This document shows, one piece after another, positions 41,912-49,922 of a DNA stretch of 64,000 nt. The stretch is taken from the NCBI GenBank assembly GCA_900544795.1, contig UQWM01000004.1, positions 56,720-120,719 on the forward strand, given 5' to 3'. A model generated the notes under the pieces. It was not told the origin of the DNA and did not search any database. It saw only the letters and a program-made list of their open reading frames with translations. A program made the position numbers and the translations under genes. The number at the start of each line of letters is the position of its first letter. Positions within the stretch are counted from its first letter, which is position 1. The stretch is from an uncultured Phascolarctobacterium sp. (GTDB lineage Bacteria; Bacillota; Negativicutes; Acidaminococcales; Acidaminococcaceae).

Positions 41912-43729
41912 ATGCGTGAAATTTTAGGCAATAAAAAAGGCATACGTGATTCTGTTTTAAATGAATTGATAACTTTGTATGATATGCAGGTACCGTTAGG
42001 GCAGCTTATTTCTCCTGAGCTGGCTTTAAAACTGGCTGATATCACCGAATTCATCAATCGTGAAATATCGCTTTATATCTCCAGAAGCGGACAGATAACG
42101 CATATCGCTATCGGTGGCAACGACAGTGTGGAATTGCCAGCCATAGAAGGGCGTAGGGGAGCGGGACGCCTGAGCGGCGTACGCTGCGTCCATACACATC
42201 CTAACGGCAATTCTGCCTTAAGTGGTGTTGATTTTTCTGCATTGAAAAACAATAAATTCGATGCAATGGTGACTATCGGCGTTACAGCTCCCGATTATAC
42301 CCAGTCGGAGATTTCTTTTGGGATGATAGTTGGCCTTGATAAGGACGAACAATTCGTCTGCGAAGAATACGGACCGTTTTCTTTGGCAGAAGCAGAAGAT
42401 ATAAATTTTCTTAATGTCGTCAACACTATCGAGCGGATTCTTGATAAACAGGTCAGCAGCTCCAGCCTCGCTGTTGCTGCCGAAAAAACTATTATCGTTG
42501 GTATGGACTGGGGACAGATCAAAGGCGGCTGGACTGTGGAAGACTCTTTAGAAGAACTGAAGCAGCTGGCTGATACTGCCGGCGCCGTAGTAATCAACAG
42601 GTTTATCCAGCGCCGCGCCAAACCTGATCCGGCTTTCTTTATTGGTAAGGGCAAGGTGCAGGAGTTGGCGTTGTATGCTCAGCAGGAAAATGTTGATCTG
42701 TGTATTTTCGACGATGAACTAAGCCCTGCTCAACAGCGCAATATCGAACAGGTAATGGGTGTACGCATTCTTGATAGAACGGCACTTATTTTAGATATTT
42801 TTGCCCAACGAGCTCGTACTAACGAAGGTAAGCTGCAGGTAGAGCTGGCTCAGTTACAATATAATCTGCCCCGCATCATGGGCAAAGGTCTCATTTTATC
42901 CCGCTTAGGCGGCGGTATAGGAACACGCGGGCCTGGTGAAACTAAGCTGGAAGTTGACCGGCGCCGCATTCGCGACCGGATAGCGTTTATCAAAGACTCT
43001 ATTGAAAAAGTTCGTGCGGTCCGCACCTTGCATCGTGCTAACAGGTCTAAAAATAAGGTGCCTTCAATAAGTTTAGTCGGTTATACTAATGCCGGCAAAT
43101 CTACACTACTCAATACTTTGACCCAGTCTGATATTTATGCTAAAGATCAGCTGTTCGCAACCCTGGATCCAACAACCAGGCAACTGGCTCTACCCGATAA
43201 ACGTGAGTCTATCTTGACTGATACAGTAGGGTTTATTCAGCGTTTGCCGCATCAGCTGGTAGCGGCCTTTAGATCGACACTGGAAGAAGTAGTTGAATCA
43301 GATCTTCTGTTGCATGTAATAGACGTCAGCCATGAGCTGTACCAGGAGCAAAGCGACGCAGTTTATAAAGTTTTAGAACAAATCGGAGCACAGGATAAGC
43401 CGATGATCACAGTGTTCAATAAAATTGATAAACTGCCATCAGAAAGCGCATTGACCCAGAGATTAGCCCAGCAGGAGAACAGCGTGTGTATTTCGGCCAA
43501 AAGCGGCCTTGGTATCACTGAGCTGCTGACGTTAATCGCTGAAAATCTTAAACTCAAATCCGTAGAAGTTACTTTATTGATACCCTATACAGAATCAGAT
43601 AAAGCAGCTAAGCTGCATGCACTGGGCACTGTTTTAGAGCAGAATTATCAGGAAAACGGCACCCTGATCAAAGTACGTTTAGCAGCAGAACAATTAGATG
43701 ATTTTGAAAATTTTATAGTGCAAGGATGA
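41912..43729 (+). CDS. hflX: GTPase HflX with N-terminal JAMM-like domain
   Basis: HflX is a ribosome-binding GTPase that rescues or splits stalled ribosomes under stress. The C-terminal 410 residues are typical: the glycine-rich helper motif GGGIGTRGPGE (about 333-343), G1 GYTNAGKS (390-397), the DTVGF G3 and NKID G4. The family usually has about 400-430 residues; this one has 605. The extra N-terminal 190 residues carry a JAMM/MPN+ metal site: Glu51, then His94-Thr-His96-Pro, Ser104 and Asp107, with the exact H-x-H-x7-S-x2-D spacing, and resemble RadC around HTHPNGN. Whether it cleaves anything is unknown. ynbB follows closely. Confidence 0.9.
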   Translation: MREILGNKKGIRDSVLNELITLYDMQVPLGQLISPELALKLADITEFINREISLYISRSGQITHIAIGGNDSVELPAIEGRRGAGRLSGVRCVHTHPNGNSALSGVDFSALKNNKFDAMVTIGVTAPDYTQSEISFGMIVGLDKDEQFVCEEYGPFSLAEAEDINFLNVVNTIERILDKQVSSSSLAVAAEKTIIVGMDWGQIKGGWTVEDSLEELKQLADTAGAVVINRFIQRRAKPDPAFFIGKGKVQELALYAQQENVDLCIFDDELSPAQQRNIEQVMGVRILDRTALILDIFAQRARTNEGKLQVELAQLQYNLPRIMGKGLILSRLGGGIGTRGPGETKLEVDRRRIRDRIAFIKDSIEKVRAVRTLHRANRSKNKVPSISLVGYTNAGKSTLLNTLTQSDIYAKDQLFATLDPTTRQLALPDKRESILTDTVGFIQRLPHQLVAAFRSTLEEVVESDLLLHVIDVSHELYQEQSDAVYKVLEQIGAQDKPMITVFNKIDKLPSESALTQRLAQQENSVCISAKSGLGITELLTLIAENLKLKSVEVTLLIPYTESDKAAKLHALGTVLEQNYQENGTLIKVRLAAEQLDDFENFIVQG

Positions 43730-43736
43730 CAGATAA

Positions 43737-44981
43737 ATGACTGATTTTGAAAGAATAGAGCAAGAAGCATTATTAGAAGTTTTGCAAGCTGCCAAAAGTT
43801 ACGAAGAGGCAGCTTTGCATAATACCGAAAAAGTAATGCAGGCCTTCAGAAAGCATATGGTATCAGATTTCTATCTTAAACCGACTACAGGATATGCATA
43901 TTCTGACGTTGGCCGCGAGAAATTAGACGATATCTATGCCGATATTTTTAAAACTGAAGCTGCCCTGGTAAGATCGCAATTTGTTTCTGGGACACATGCT
44001 TTAGCCGTAGCCTTACTGGGTGTATTAAGGCCTGGTGATGAAATGGTAGCAGCTACCGGCGCTCCTTATGATACGATGCAGACTATTATCGGTGTGCCTG
44101 TAAAAACGCCTGGCTCCTTGGCTGATATGGGTATTCTTTATAAGGAAGTACCAATGGTCGGAGCACACGTTGATTTAGAAGCTATCAAAGCAGCTCTTAC
44201 ATCTAAAACCAAGCTGGTACATATTCAACGTTCCTGCGGCTATAGCAGTGTGCGTAAAACCCTCACTGTGGAAGAAATAGGTACTATCTGCAGCATGGTC
44301 AAAGAAATAAACCCGCAAATTATTTGCTTTGTCGATAATTGCTATGGTGAATTTATTGAAAAACAGGAACCAACAGAAGTAGGGGCCGACCTGATGGCAG
44401 GTTCTCTCATTAAAAACCTTGGCGGCGGCTTAGCGCCTACAGGCGGTTATATCGTGGGACGCGAGGATTTGGTTGAACTGGCCTCATATCGTTTAACTGC
44501 GCCGGGTTTGGGTGGAGAAATGGGAGCGACCCTGGGGGATACAGCCAGAGAATTTTACCAAGGCCTGTTTTTAGCGCCGCATGTAGTTTTACAAGCAGTA
44601 AAAACTGCCATCTTCGCTGCGGCTGTTTTTTCGCGCTTAGGTTATCAGGTAACGCCTCTTAGCAAAGATACACGCAGCGATATTATCCAAGCGATACGCC
44701 TGGAAACTAAAGAACGTCTCTGCAATTTTTGCGTAGCCATCCAAAGTAATTCTCCGGTCGATGCTCACGTAGCGCCTGTACCAGCACAAATACCTGGTTA
44801 TCAGGATGAGATTATTATGGCTGCCGGAACCTTTGTTCAGGGCGCTTCTATAGAGCTGAGTGCCGATGGCCCTTGTAGAGAACCTTATAATGTTTATTTT
44901 CAAGGCGGCTTAACCTTTGAACACGGACGCATAGCTATTATGTCAGCTGCCAAAATGGTAGGTGAACTAAACAGCAAGTAA
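43737..44981 (+). CDS. ynbB: YnbB-type PLP enzyme (methionine gamma-lyase / aluminium resistance family)
   Basis: A 414-residue fold-type I pyridoxal-phosphate enzyme. SGTHALAVAL binds the cofactor phosphate region, and the Schiff-base lysine lies in GSLIKNLGGGLAP (near base 44410). The family is annotated as aluminium resistance protein or methionine gamma-lyase-like; activity is not firmly established. It lies seven bases after hflX, as ynbB does after ynbA in Bacillus. A strong terminator follows. Confidence 0.88.
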   Translation: MTDFERIEQEALLEVLQAAKSYEEAALHNTEKVMQAFRKHMVSDFYLKPTTGYAYSDVGREKLDDIYADIFKTEAALVRSQFVSGTHALAVALLGVLRPGDEMVAATGAPYDTMQTIIGVPVKTPGSLADMGILYKEVPMVGAHVDLEAIKAALTSKTKLVHIQRSCGYSSVRKTLTVEEIGTICSMVKEINPQIICFVDNCYGEFIEKQEPTEVGADLMAGSLIKNLGGGLAPTGGYIVGREDLVELASYRLTAPGLGGEMGATLGDTAREFYQGLFLAPHVVLQAVKTAIFAAAVFSRLGYQVTPLSKDTRSDIIQAIRLETKERLCNFCVAIQSNSPVDAHVAPVPAQIPGYQDEIIMAAGTFVQGASIELSADGPCREPYNVYFQGGLTFEHGRIAIMSAAKMVGELNSK

Positions 44982-45018
44982 TAAAAACACTGGCTTTACT
45001 GTAAATACCTTAAAATAT

Positions 45019-45064
45019 AAAATCCCTCTTAATATACTGATAAGTATGATTAAGAGGGATTTTT
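45019..45064 (+). terminator. Intrinsic terminator after ynbB
   Basis: An imperfect stem of up to about 20 bp built on AAATCCCTCTTAA (from 45020) and its complement ending at 45062, with TTTT following. A-rich sequence on the far side means it could also act on the leftward lexA transcript. Confidence 0.88.
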
Positions 45065-45102
45065 CATAAGTAAAGTCATAAATAAAACCAAGTGACACTA
45101 TG

Positions 45103-45112
45103 GTGACGTCAC
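45103..45112. promoter_or_regulatory. GTGACGTCAC palindrome beyond the lexA stop
   Basis: A perfect 10-bp palindrome 41 bases beyond the lexA stop codon, in the lexA-ynbB convergent gap. It shares GGTGACGTCA with the site upstream of the RHH gene (3937). Function is unknown. Confidence 0.25.
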
Positions 45113-45152
45113 AAAGACTTATTCGAGACGCAATTGTGATGTAATGATGGTG

Positions 45153-45812
45153 CTACAACATGCGGAAAACAGCGATAACCTTACCAAGAACCTGAATATT
45201 ATCCGTTCCAGTAATGGGAGTGTAAGCGTCATTCTCAGGCTGCAAACGAATAGAACGCAATTCACGGAAATAACGTTTTACAGTAGTTTCTTCACCATCA
45301 ATAAGTGCCACAACAATATCGCCATTGTTTGCAAAGTTTTGTTTCCTGGCAACAATGTAATCATGATCAAGAATACCAGCTTTGATCATACTATCACCAG
45401 AAACAGATAACATAAAGACATCTTCCTGGCAGCCAAGTAAGTCCAAAGGAATAGGGTATGTTTCTTCTATGTTTTCCACTGCTAAGATGGGCTGGCCAGC
45501 TGTTACTTTGCCAACCAACGGAACAGGAACTACGGTTTTTTGGCGCCAACTGCTATCCTGAGTCAGTTCTATAGCGCGTGGTTTAGCCGGATCTCTTTGC
45601 AGAAAGCCATATTCTTCCAATTTATGGAGATGGGTATGCACGCTGGCGCTGGAAGATAATCCTACAGCTTTACCAATTTCACGCACGGCTGGCGGATAAC
45701 CTTTGGCAAAAACATGTTCACGAATAAAGTCTAGGATCGCTCTTTGACGATCCGAAAGCATTTCCTCTGTAATAACTCCATCAAAATCACTGAATCGAGC
45801 TCTTCTTGCCAT
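45153..45812 (-). CDS. lexA: SOS repressor LexA
   Basis: Represses DNA-damage genes and cuts itself when RecA is activated. The start chosen is the ATG at 45812, with TTGGAGG seven bases upstream; the frame is open further but without a ribosome site. The 219-residue product has the N-terminal winged helix (LSDRQRAILDFI, residues 19-30), the cleavage bond Ala105-Gly106 in VTAGQP, the catalytic Ser141 in SGDSM and Lys179 in TTVKR. It is transcribed alone. The promoter is very strong, but I could not find a complete Gram-positive SOS box near it. Confidence 0.95.
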   Translation of the reverse strand: MARRARFSDFDGVITEEMLSDRQRAILDFIREHVFAKGYPPAVREIGKAVGLSSSASVHTHLHKLEEYGFLQRDPAKPRAIELTQDSSWRQKTVVPVPLVGKVTAGQPILAVENIEETYPIPLDLLGCQEDVFMLSVSGDSMIKAGILDHDYIVARKQNFANNGDIVVALIDGEETTVKRYFRELRSIRLQPENDAYTPITGTDNIQVLGKVIAVFRML

Positions 45813-45881
45813 AAAACCAGCCTCCAATTTTTTAAATAAAACAATATAATCAACGAACATCATCAACTTCTAATTTCCTAT

Positions 45882-45910
45882 ATTATATCAGTTACGGGTG
45901 ATAATGTCAA
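45882..45910 (-). promoter_or_regulatory. lexA promoter
   Basis: On the minus strand: TTGACA, a 17-base spacer and TATAAT, a full consensus match about 70 bases before the start codon. The leader between holds one GTTCG half-site (45854-45858) but no matching second half. Confidence 0.85.
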
Positions 45911-46221
45911 AACATCTGTTTGCGATTGTTCGGTTATTAAAAATTTATACTGTCGTAATTAAATCGGGCTTTTAGTGGTGGCAATGTCTTATTTCAGATT
46001 GCGTCCGATAATATATATTATGTAAAATAAAGAACTGGGATAAAACGGGTTATTAACGGCCATTTGCTTAATTTATCATCATCATTAGTATATTTTGCAT
46101 AAAACTGTATCTCAGACGCTCAAATGCGATTTAAGAGTTTTTGACGCTACGTGCAACAACTTGTATTAGAGCACTTGTTAAATCCTCTTAAATCGAATCT
46201 ATGGCGATGAGTTTTGAACAT
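45911..46221. other. Non-coding gap with an inverted repeat
   Basis: About 300 A+T-rich bases without a convincing ORF. The main structure is a pair of 11-bp inverted arms, CGATTTAAGAG (46127-46137) and CTCTTAAATCG (46185-46195), with a small GTGC/GCAC inner stem. A weak rightward promoter-like pair (TTGTTC, 16 bases, TACTGT) lies near 45926-45953. It may hold a small RNA or a miniature element; nothing is certain. Confidence 0.4.
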
Positions 46222-46264
46222 AAAAATACCCGAATGATATTTTTGTATATCCTCCGGGTATTTT
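46222..46264 (-). terminator. Intrinsic terminator of the pduL operon
   Basis: AAAATACCCG (46223-46232) pairs with CGGGTATTTT (46255-46264), with an inner GATAT/ATATC stem. On the minus strand a T tract follows. Confidence 0.8.
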
Positions 46265-46287
46265 ACATTTAGCTATACTGAACTTCT

Positions 46288-47838
46288 TTAATCCTTTTTC
46301 AGAAAAGCAGTTTTAAATAAATCATAAGCATTATACTCTGTTTGAACTAAGGTAGATCCATTTACTTTGTTTTGTGTAAAATAACAAAGTAAATTTATTT
46401 TGTTATTTGCGTCGAAATAAAATTTCTTTTTTCCATAGAGATGCAAGTCCGTTAAATTTTCTTCGGTAAAAATATCGTAACTAGGTTTATTGAAATTGGA
46501 GAAATTTTTTGGCACATGTAAATCTACATCATAAGTAAAATTAATCAGGCAATTTTCTTCATTGATATCCATTTTATGGGTAAAGCTTTTAACTTGAATG
46601 AACTTTTCAAGCCGCGCTTTTTCTCTGGGGCTAAAAATTGGTTTGCTCATAAATTCTTCAAACATCATTTTTGTGAAAATTGGATTATCTAAAAATTGCT
46701 TCGGACCTCGATCTGCAGCACGAGTTGGTTTATATTCTGCGGAAATGCCGATAACACCTTCAGAATACGCGCTTAATAGTTTACCTAAATCAAAGTCAGC
46801 TGATCTGGTATTAGCATCTACATCGATACCTATTTTGGTTGTAGTGATATCAAATATCTTTGAGTCGAGGTACTCCTGCCCTATCTTTTCGATAGCTGCC
46901 ATCGGCAGAGCCGAAAAGAAGCTCATAGGGGTATCATTTATTTTTTGGTTGCTCTGGATATAGAGCCAGTCATGGGGAACTTTAAAGTCTTTTTTGAAGA
47001 TAGTATCTTTAATGACAAGATCAGCATTGGAGGCTTGCGGTTTAAAGAATTCTAATTTCCTGGTAAAATCTTTAGACAGTTTTTTATAGGAGCGTTTATT
47101 GATTTTAGTATCCATCAGTATCTTGGTAAATTCGTCAGAATCGTTGTTACTATTCATTTTCACAGACGTTTCAACTTCCGGAAACTCAACATAACCACTG
47201 GTTAAGTTATACAACTGATCGTTTTGTGATAAGATGTATATTTTAGATACTAAATTATATTTGGTTGCCATTTGTTTACCGTCGGCACTGAATTTTACAT
47301 AGGGGTTATATTTCTCTACATTACGCTGCTCTTCTTTGCTATAAGCAACAGGAAGGTCAATTTTATAATTAACCACCATCTCGTTGTCGATCTCCAAAGC
47401 AGGTATTTTATTTATTTTTGTAATCTTATAACTCTTCTGTCCGGGAAAGCTGGTTTCAGAATTGTGCATCAGATTTTGCATATATTGTTGAAGGTCGTTT
47501 TGTGGGGCCGTTAAATAGGCATATTCAGGCATTTCTAAAATATCTTTGCCTGCTTTGATAGCAACTGCCATCGCTTTTAAATCGCTTTGGAATTTTGTTG
47601 TATCAAAAGTAGTCTGAGTATATTTTTCGATTGCCGCCTGACTAATCGCGTTGATGCCATGCATACCAGCTTGATTATTGCCGCCAACAAACATATCCTT
47701 GCTCACAATAACAGTATTATTATCAGGTATATCGACACTGAAACCCGCTTCTTCGCTGCGATAGTCAAAAGCATAACAGCTTGAAAGGCTGCCGAGTATA
47801 CCGATTGTAATTAGTCCGGAACAGAGTTTTTTCTTCAT
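46288..47838 (-). CDS. Exported protein of unknown function, paralogue of the upstream gene
   Basis: A 516-residue protein with an N-terminal export signal (residues 4-20) ending LGSLSSCYA; Cys21 could be a lipid-anchor site, though the lipobox LSSC is imperfect. The mature part opens EEAGFSVDIP and has a second module opening VPHDWLYIQS, then FFSALPMAAIEKI. The same order (AGFxVxxP, later a WYYVQS/LP-x-x-x-x-KI module) occurs in the gene directly upstream, so the two are diverged duplicates. I recognise no known family. The ribosome site is AAAGGAG, and it is the last gene of the pduL operon. Confidence 0.6.
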   Translation of the reverse strand: MKKKLCSGLITIGILGSLSSCYAFDYRSEEAGFSVDIPDNNTVIVSKDMFVGGNNQAGMHGINAISQAAIEKYTQTTFDTTKFQSDLKAMAVAIKAGKDILEMPEYAYLTAPQNDLQQYMQNLMHNSETSFPGQKSYKITKINKIPALEIDNEMVVNYKIDLPVAYSKEEQRNVEKYNPYVKFSADGKQMATKYNLVSKIYILSQNDQLYNLTSGYVEFPEVETSVKMNSNNDSDEFTKILMDTKINKRSYKKLSKDFTRKLEFFKPQASNADLVIKDTIFKKDFKVPHDWLYIQSNQKINDTPMSFFSALPMAAIEKIGQEYLDSKIFDITTTKIGIDVDANTRSADFDLGKLLSAYSEGVIGISAEYKPTRAADRGPKQFLDNPIFTKMMFEEFMSKPIFSPREKARLEKFIQVKSFTHKMDINEENCLINFTYDVDLHVPKNFSNFNKPSYDIFTEENLTDLHLYGKKKFYFDANNKINLLCYFTQNKVNGSTLVQTEYNAYDLFKTAFLKKD

Positions 47839-47887
47839 TTTTGTGTCTCCTTTGCATCATACATTCTTAAGTAAAGGGGCCGCAATT

Positions 47888-49141
47888 TTATTTCAAATCA
47901 AGATTTTTTATAGTCGTCGAAAAATCTGCTGCCGACTGTTGCTCCGTATTTTTAATAGTAGAAGTATAGACTATGATACCGCCTTTTTTCCTGGTAAAGA
48001 AGATCTTACCTCTGTTATCAAAATCTTTCCTGACTTTTAAATTAAAAGCAAGATCAAAATTGATATAACCTATTTTAGGTGTTATATCAACAGTAAAATC
48101 AAATTTTCCGTTGCGATAGTATCGGCTGTCTTCGATGTAATTCTTTAATTCGGAAAACAATAACTGCATTTCAGCTTTTGTTGCTTCCGGGTTTTCTAAA
48201 TAAGCGGCTGTTTCAAAATCCTTTGTTTCGCAGGAAACAGACCATATACCTTCTGTTATCAGTTCCATCCAGGAAGCTATGCTTTCTTCAGAAACATTAT
48301 CTGCTATTTTCTCTTTCTCTAAATCGGCAGCCTCTATATTTTGCGTCTTTTCTTTGATTTTTTTCAAAGTTTCCAAAGGAAGGGCAAAGGTTAAACAGGC
48401 TTTGGGATCATCGGAGAAGTAGCTTTGCACATAATACCAGTCATCAGGAAGCTTTATTTTAAATTTCCCTAAAGTATCAGTGTACAGTAATGGCTGTGTG
48501 CTTGCCTGGGGTTTGGTAAGACGAACGCTTTGCAGATAAATATCACGCGTGCTGTCAGCAGTTTCACCTTCGGCTGATTTTGCAGCAGCATTTTCAGCGG
48601 TCAAAGTTTTAGTAGTAATGACATATAACCTGTTATTAGCAGCGAGCAAGTCGATCGAACATAAATAGAAAGCCTTACTGTTGCTGTTGTTATGATCTTC
48701 TCTAAACTGCATATTCAGGCTTTTTTTGCCATGAAGTTTCCCTGTAGAGATAGTAACAGGAATATCTTTCGGCAATGGTTGAATGAATGGTTTATCGGCA
48801 GGCCAATAAAGCTGGGGGTCTAAGAACTTTAAATCAGCTTTATTAGGATTGATGCCGGAACGTTCTAACAAGGCGATCGATTCATAATCAGTAGCGAAAG
48901 TTGCAGCAGTGAATTTTTGTTCTAAAAGCGTTGCGGCCTGTTTTTCGTCAAGGCTGTAAACATAGATAAAATCGCCGTTTGGCTGCAAGCCTCCGTAAAA
49001 ATCTTTACCAACAATATTCACTTCCTGCTTAGGCAGTTTCACTTTAAAGCCCGCTTCAGGAACATGATATTCATTTGCTAGAACAACGTGCGCAAACGAT
49101 AACTGAATCAACAGGGATAAAACTAGAAGAAACTTGTACAT
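47888..49141 (-). CDS. Exported protein of unknown function, paralogue of the downstream gene
   Basis: A 417-residue protein with a signal peptide (hydrophobic residues 4-21, likely cut after VLANE or near it). The mature part opens HVPEAGFKVKLP. A repeat-like second module begins KIKLPDDWYYVQS and continues TFALPLETLKKI, parallel to the neighbour at 46288. The C-terminal third is beta-rich and charged. No catalytic motif or known domain is visible. The ribosome site is AGAGGTG. It starts 17 bases after pduL and is followed 49 bases later by its paralogue, so all three are likely co-transcribed. Confidence 0.6.
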   Translation of the reverse strand: MYKFLLVLSLLIQLSFAHVVLANEYHVPEAGFKVKLPKQEVNIVGKDFYGGLQPNGDFIYVYSLDEKQAATLLEQKFTAATFATDYESIALLERSGINPNKADLKFLDPQLYWPADKPFIQPLPKDIPVTISTGKLHGKKSLNMQFREDHNNSNSKAFYLCSIDLLAANNRLYVITTKTLTAENAAAKSAEGETADSTRDIYLQSVRLTKPQASTQPLLYTDTLGKFKIKLPDDWYYVQSYFSDDPKACLTFALPLETLKKIKEKTQNIEAADLEKEKIADNVSEESIASWMELITEGIWSVSCETKDFETAAYLENPEATKAEMQLLFSELKNYIEDSRYYRNGKFDFTVDITPKIGYINFDLAFNLKVRKDFDNRGKIFFTRKKGGIIVYTSTIKNTEQQSAADFSTTIKNLDLK

Positions 49142-49158
49142 TTTATCACCTCTTGAAG

Positions 49159-49731
49159 TTATTTTGTGATAATTTCAACCATAACACCGCTATCAAGATT
49201 GCAGGCATTAGCTTCGTCAGTATCAATGTGGACTTCGTCCGCATTACCTTCACCCGCACGAACCAGAACGTTATTGAGCAACAAAGCGCGCTCCCCTGTC
49301 GTTTGGATAGATACAAGATCTCCGTCCTTCAAACCGTAAGTTTCAGCTGTTTCGGGGTATAGATGGATATGACGGGCCGCAATAATAACGCCTTCGGTGA
49401 TTTCTACTTCACCTTTGGGGCCAATCAATTTACCGCCAGCCGAATTTTTGATATCGCCGGAATTTCTGATAGGAGGATTGAGTCCTACCTTTCTGGCATC
49501 GGTAAAGGACAGCTCTAATTGGGTATATTTGCGCAGCGGGCCGATGATTCTTAATTTCATTTCGCCTTTAGCAGTTACTAAAGTAATTTGTTCTTCAGAA
49601 GAATATTGCCCGGGCTGGCCAATATATTTTTTAGGATGCAGTTCAGAGCCTTCGCCAAATAAGATATCCATATGTTCGCGGCATAAATGAGCATGACGGG
49701 CAGAAACGCCCAATACTAATGGAAATTGCAT
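49159..49731 (-). CDS. pduL: Phosphate propanoyltransferase (PduL-type)
   Basis: Interconverts acyl-CoA and acyl phosphate, usually propionyl- or acetyl-CoA. The start is the ATG at 49731, six bases after GAGGTG; a GTG three codons earlier is part of that site. The 190-residue product has the two related PduL domains, with the zinc-site signatures SARHAHL near the start and AARHIHLYP in the second half. No microcompartment encapsulation peptide is seen at the N-terminus, and no shell genes are nearby, so it is probably a free metabolic enzyme for acetate or propionate formation. Confidence 0.92.
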   Translation of the reverse strand: MQFPLVLGVSARHAHLCREHMDILFGEGSELHPKKYIGQPGQYSSEEQITLVTAKGEMKLRIIGPLRKYTQLELSFTDARKVGLNPPIRNSGDIKNSAGGKLIGPKGEVEITEGVIIAARHIHLYPETAETYGLKDGDLVSIQTTGERALLLNNVLVRAGEGNADEVHIDTDEANACNLDSGVMVEIITK

Positions 49732-49855
49732 TTTGTTCACCTCGAAGAAAAATTTTAATATTAAACTAAATTTATTGATTTTATCATATCACATCACGAA
49801 TGTTTTTACCATTCTTTAGTTAAGTAAAATAAAAACAAATATGATAATAAAAGGT

Positions 49856-49884
49856 AAAAAATATCCGGCAGATTACTGCCGGAT
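49856..49884 (-). terminator. Intrinsic terminator of the salvage/nfn operon
   Basis: A perfect 9-bp stem (ATCCGGCAG and CTGCCGGAT, 49863-49884) with an ATTA loop is followed by ATTTTTT on the minus strand. Confidence 0.9.
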
Positions 49885-49922
49885 CAAGCATTGCGAAAGA
49901 TGAATGAAAACTTAGCCTATCA

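Noticed and set aside
49159..49731. PduL as evidence of a bacterial microcompartment
   Set aside because: No shell protein genes and no encapsulation peptide are visible; neighbours are exported proteins instead.
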